Shown: one piece after another, positions 62,381 to 64,000 of the stretch
How positions within the stretch are numbered: the first letter of the stretch is position 1
How the letters are laid out: each line of letters begins with the position of its first letter
Source of the DNA: Paenibacillus sp. YYML68
GTDB taxonomy: Bacteria > Bacillota > Bacilli > Paenibacillales > NBRC-103111
DNA length: 64,000 bases
NCBI RefSeq assembly: GCF_027923405.1
Contig: NZ_BQYI01000001.1
Span: 2,458,501-2,522,500 of the forward strand
Reading direction: 5' to 3'
Program-made: the position numbers and the translations under genes
Notes under the pieces: generated by a model
The model's input: the letters and a program-made list of their open reading frames with translations, nothing else
Database searches by the model: none
What the model was told of the DNA's origin: nothing

Positions 62381-64000
62381 ATGACGGGAACGGGAAGGAA
62401 AGCTGCGAATCCGACGCCGAAGGCGAAGAAGTCTGCTGGAGGCGGCAAAAAGCGTAAAAAAATAGGCGCAGGCAAAATCATTCTTTCGATGTTTATTACG
62501 GCTATGCTTGCTGCGATTTGTGCAATGGGCGTTTATATTTTCGTCATCATCAACGGGGACCGTATTCTACAGCAAAATATTAATAAGCTTGAGTTCGACG
62601 AGGCGTCTCACATCTATGACATCACCGGTCAAGAGGCGGGCGTGCTGAAGGTGGAGAACCGCATTAATGTGACTGCAGCCGAAATTCCGGAGCTAGTCAG
62701 AGATGCATTCATCGCAACGGAGGATAAGCGCTTCAACCAGCATACGGGCGTCGACCTGTTCGGGATCGCGCGTGCGCTCGTGAAGGATATCGTCGCTCGC
62801 AGCATGGTCGAGGGCGGCAGCACGATTACACAGCAGCTAGCCAAGAATGTGTTCCTGAGCGCAGATAAGACCTTCTTCCGTAAAGCGACGGAGATGTCTA
62901 TTGCGATGGCACTGGAGCGTCAGTATCCGAAGGAAGAAATATTAGAGTATTACTTGAACCGAATCTATTTTGGCAACCGCGCTTATGGGATCAAGGCTGC
63001 GGCCAAGACATACTTCGGCAAGTCGAAGCTGGAGGAGCTGGACATCTGGGAGGCGGCTACACTGGCCGCGATGCCAAAGGCACCGAATACGTACAATCCG
63101 ATCTCGAATCCGGAGAAGTCGAAGGAGCGTCGTGCGGTCGTATTGAGGCTGATGACAGACCAAGGCTACATCTCAGAGTCGCAGCGCGCCGATGCGGCCG
63201 CTCGGGAATATGTGCAGCCGACGAATACGGGTAAGGATCAGTTCCAGGCTTACATCGACTACGTGCTTCGCGAGGCGCAAGAGAAGTACGGCTACGAGGA
63301 GGACGATCTGCTTCGCAACGGGTATAGCATCTATACGAATCTGGACCCGAATGCACAGCGAGTTATGGAACAGACGTTCGCGAACCCGGCCTTCTTCCAG
63401 AAGGATGGTCCCGCACAGAAGATGCAGGGCAGCATGGTCATCTTAAATAACAAGGATGGCGGTATCGTTGCGATGGTTGGCGGCCGAGATTACGTCGCTC
63501 GCGGCTTGAATCGTTCGGTCGCTCAGCCTAGACAGCCGGGCTCCTCGTTCAAGCCGTTGATCTCCTTCGCACCGGCGCTTGAGGAAGGGAAATATACACC
63601 GTACTCCAAGCTGCCCGATGAGAAGAGATCGTTCAACGGCTACACGCCGAGCAACTGGGACGGTGTATACCGCGGTGAAGTATCAATGTTCGAGGCCGTT
63701 AAGCATTCCGCAAACATCCCTGCTGTCGAGGTGCTAAGCAAGGTCGGGGTGAAGACGGCGAAGTCTTATGTCGAGCGGCTCGGTATTCCATTTCACAAGG
63801 ACGACAACAATCTGGCGCTCGCTCTCGGTGGCATGACGACTGGTGTGACGACGCTGCAGATGGCACAGGCGTATACCGCATTCCCGAATAACGGCTACGT
63901 GCAGGAGGCGCATGCGATTACGCGTATTGAGGGCAAGGATGGGGCGAAGACTGCCTACAAGCCGGAGAAGAAGGCGCGAGTGTGGAGCGCTAAGACGGCA
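62381..64000 (+). CDS. Class A penicillin-binding protein (PBP1A-like), 3' truncated by window
   Basis: 540 residues visible, no stop before the edge. Basic cytoplasmic head (KKSAGGGKKRKK), one membrane helix (about 32-57), glycosyltransferase GT51 domain with catalytic Glu114 (IATEDKRFNQH) and EGGSTITQQ, then transpeptidase with active-site Ser in QPGSSFKP (about 388) and KHSANIP. It polymerises and cross-links peptidoglycan. ATG with AAAGGGAG upstream. Confidence 0.93.
   Translation, partial: MTGTGRKAANPTPKAKKSAGGGKKRKKIGAGKIILSMFITAMLAAICAMGVYIFVIINGDRILQQNINKLEFDEASHIYDITGQEAGVLKVENRINVTAAEIPELVRDAFIATEDKRFNQHTGVDLFGIARALVKDIVARSMVEGGSTITQQLAKNVFLSADKTFFRKATEMSIAMALERQYPKEEILEYYLNRIYFGNRAYGIKAAAKTYFGKSKLEELDIWEAATLAAMPKAPNTYNPISNPEKSKERRAVVLRLMTDQGYISESQRADAAAREYVQPTNTGKDQFQAYIDYVLREAQEKYGYEEDDLLRNGYSIYTNLDPNAQRVMEQTFANPAFFQKDGPAQKMQGSMVILNNKDGGIVAMVGGRDYVARGLNRSVAQPRQPGSSFKPLISFAPALEEGKYTPYSKLPDEKRSFNGYTPSNWDGVYRGEVSMFEAVKHSANIPAVEVLSKVGVKTAKSYVERLGIPFHKDDNNLALALGGMTTGVTTLQMAQAYTAFPNNGYVQEAHAITRIEGKDGAKTAYKPEKKARVWSAKTA

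Overview
The window is a moderately GC-rich chromosomal segment of an endospore-forming Bacillales bacterium, most likely of the family Paenibacillaceae. The evidence is a cotE/mutS/mutL/miaA/hfq block, a YjcZ-type small spore protein, a YdjO-type cold protein, parE-parC, a glgBCDA operon, strong AGGAGG ribosome binding sites with many TTG and GTG starts, Firmicutes-type extended -10 promoters and U-tailed hairpin terminators, and proteins carrying the copper-amine-oxidase-like 'stalk' domain that is frequent in Paenibacillus. I saw no rRNA, tRNA, insertion sequence, prophage or CRISPR array. The segment reads as ordinary core chromosome with some accessory operons.

Layout. 1-498: tail of a helical protein cut by the window edge. 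849-4740: possible leader peptide, then a heterodimeric ABC exporter with one degenerate catalytic site. 4958-9713: LysM/G5/M23 cell wall hydrolase, SGNH hydrolase, and an ABC-2 exporter pair. 9886-14309: topoisomerase IV (parE, parC), convergent with a 55-residue protein; then a MarR regulator. 15257-18074 (minus strand): an RNA pseudouridine synthase with an RNA methyltransferase-like gene, and a secreted PrsA/SurA-like protein. 18279-24121: glgB-glgC-glgD-glgA for glycogen. 24218-25314: CsoR-type metal repressor and MOSC protein. 25311-27331: promoter, TPP riboswitch, terminator, thiC.

28501-37655 is the most interesting region. It is a co-directional run of overlapping genes: glutaredoxin-like protein, VTT/TVP38 membrane protein, two flavin disulfide-oxidoreductase-like proteins, a YnjBCD-like ABC transporter with split permease, a YnjF-like CDP-alcohol phosphatidyltransferase and a Crp/Fnr regulator. 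It resembles the uncharacterised E. coli ydjXYZ-ynjABCDEF locus, with added redox partners.

37672-43858: a YdjO-type gene behind a 5' hairpin, a secreted beta-amylase (GH14 plus CBM20) whose promoter carries a catabolite-response element in its spacer, a YjcZ-type protein, a GH18 hydrolase with six N-terminal repeats, and small membrane or unknown proteins. 43998-51154: carbonic anhydrase, HesB-like protein, M32 carboxypeptidase, MsrA-like protein, a nitrate/sulfonate/taurine-type ABC importer, and an aromatic-acid-exporter-like protein. 51281-62170: cotE behind a sigma-E-like promoter, an amidoligase-like gene, mutS, an S41 protease, mutL, a methyltransferase, miaA and hfq. 62381-64000: start of a class A penicillin-binding protein cut by the window edge.

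A recurring oddity is repetitive Ala/Gly/Ser/Glu-rich coding insertions in otherwise conserved proteins (SGNH hydrolase, MutS, MutL), plus an 18-bp tandem repeat in a flavoprotein.
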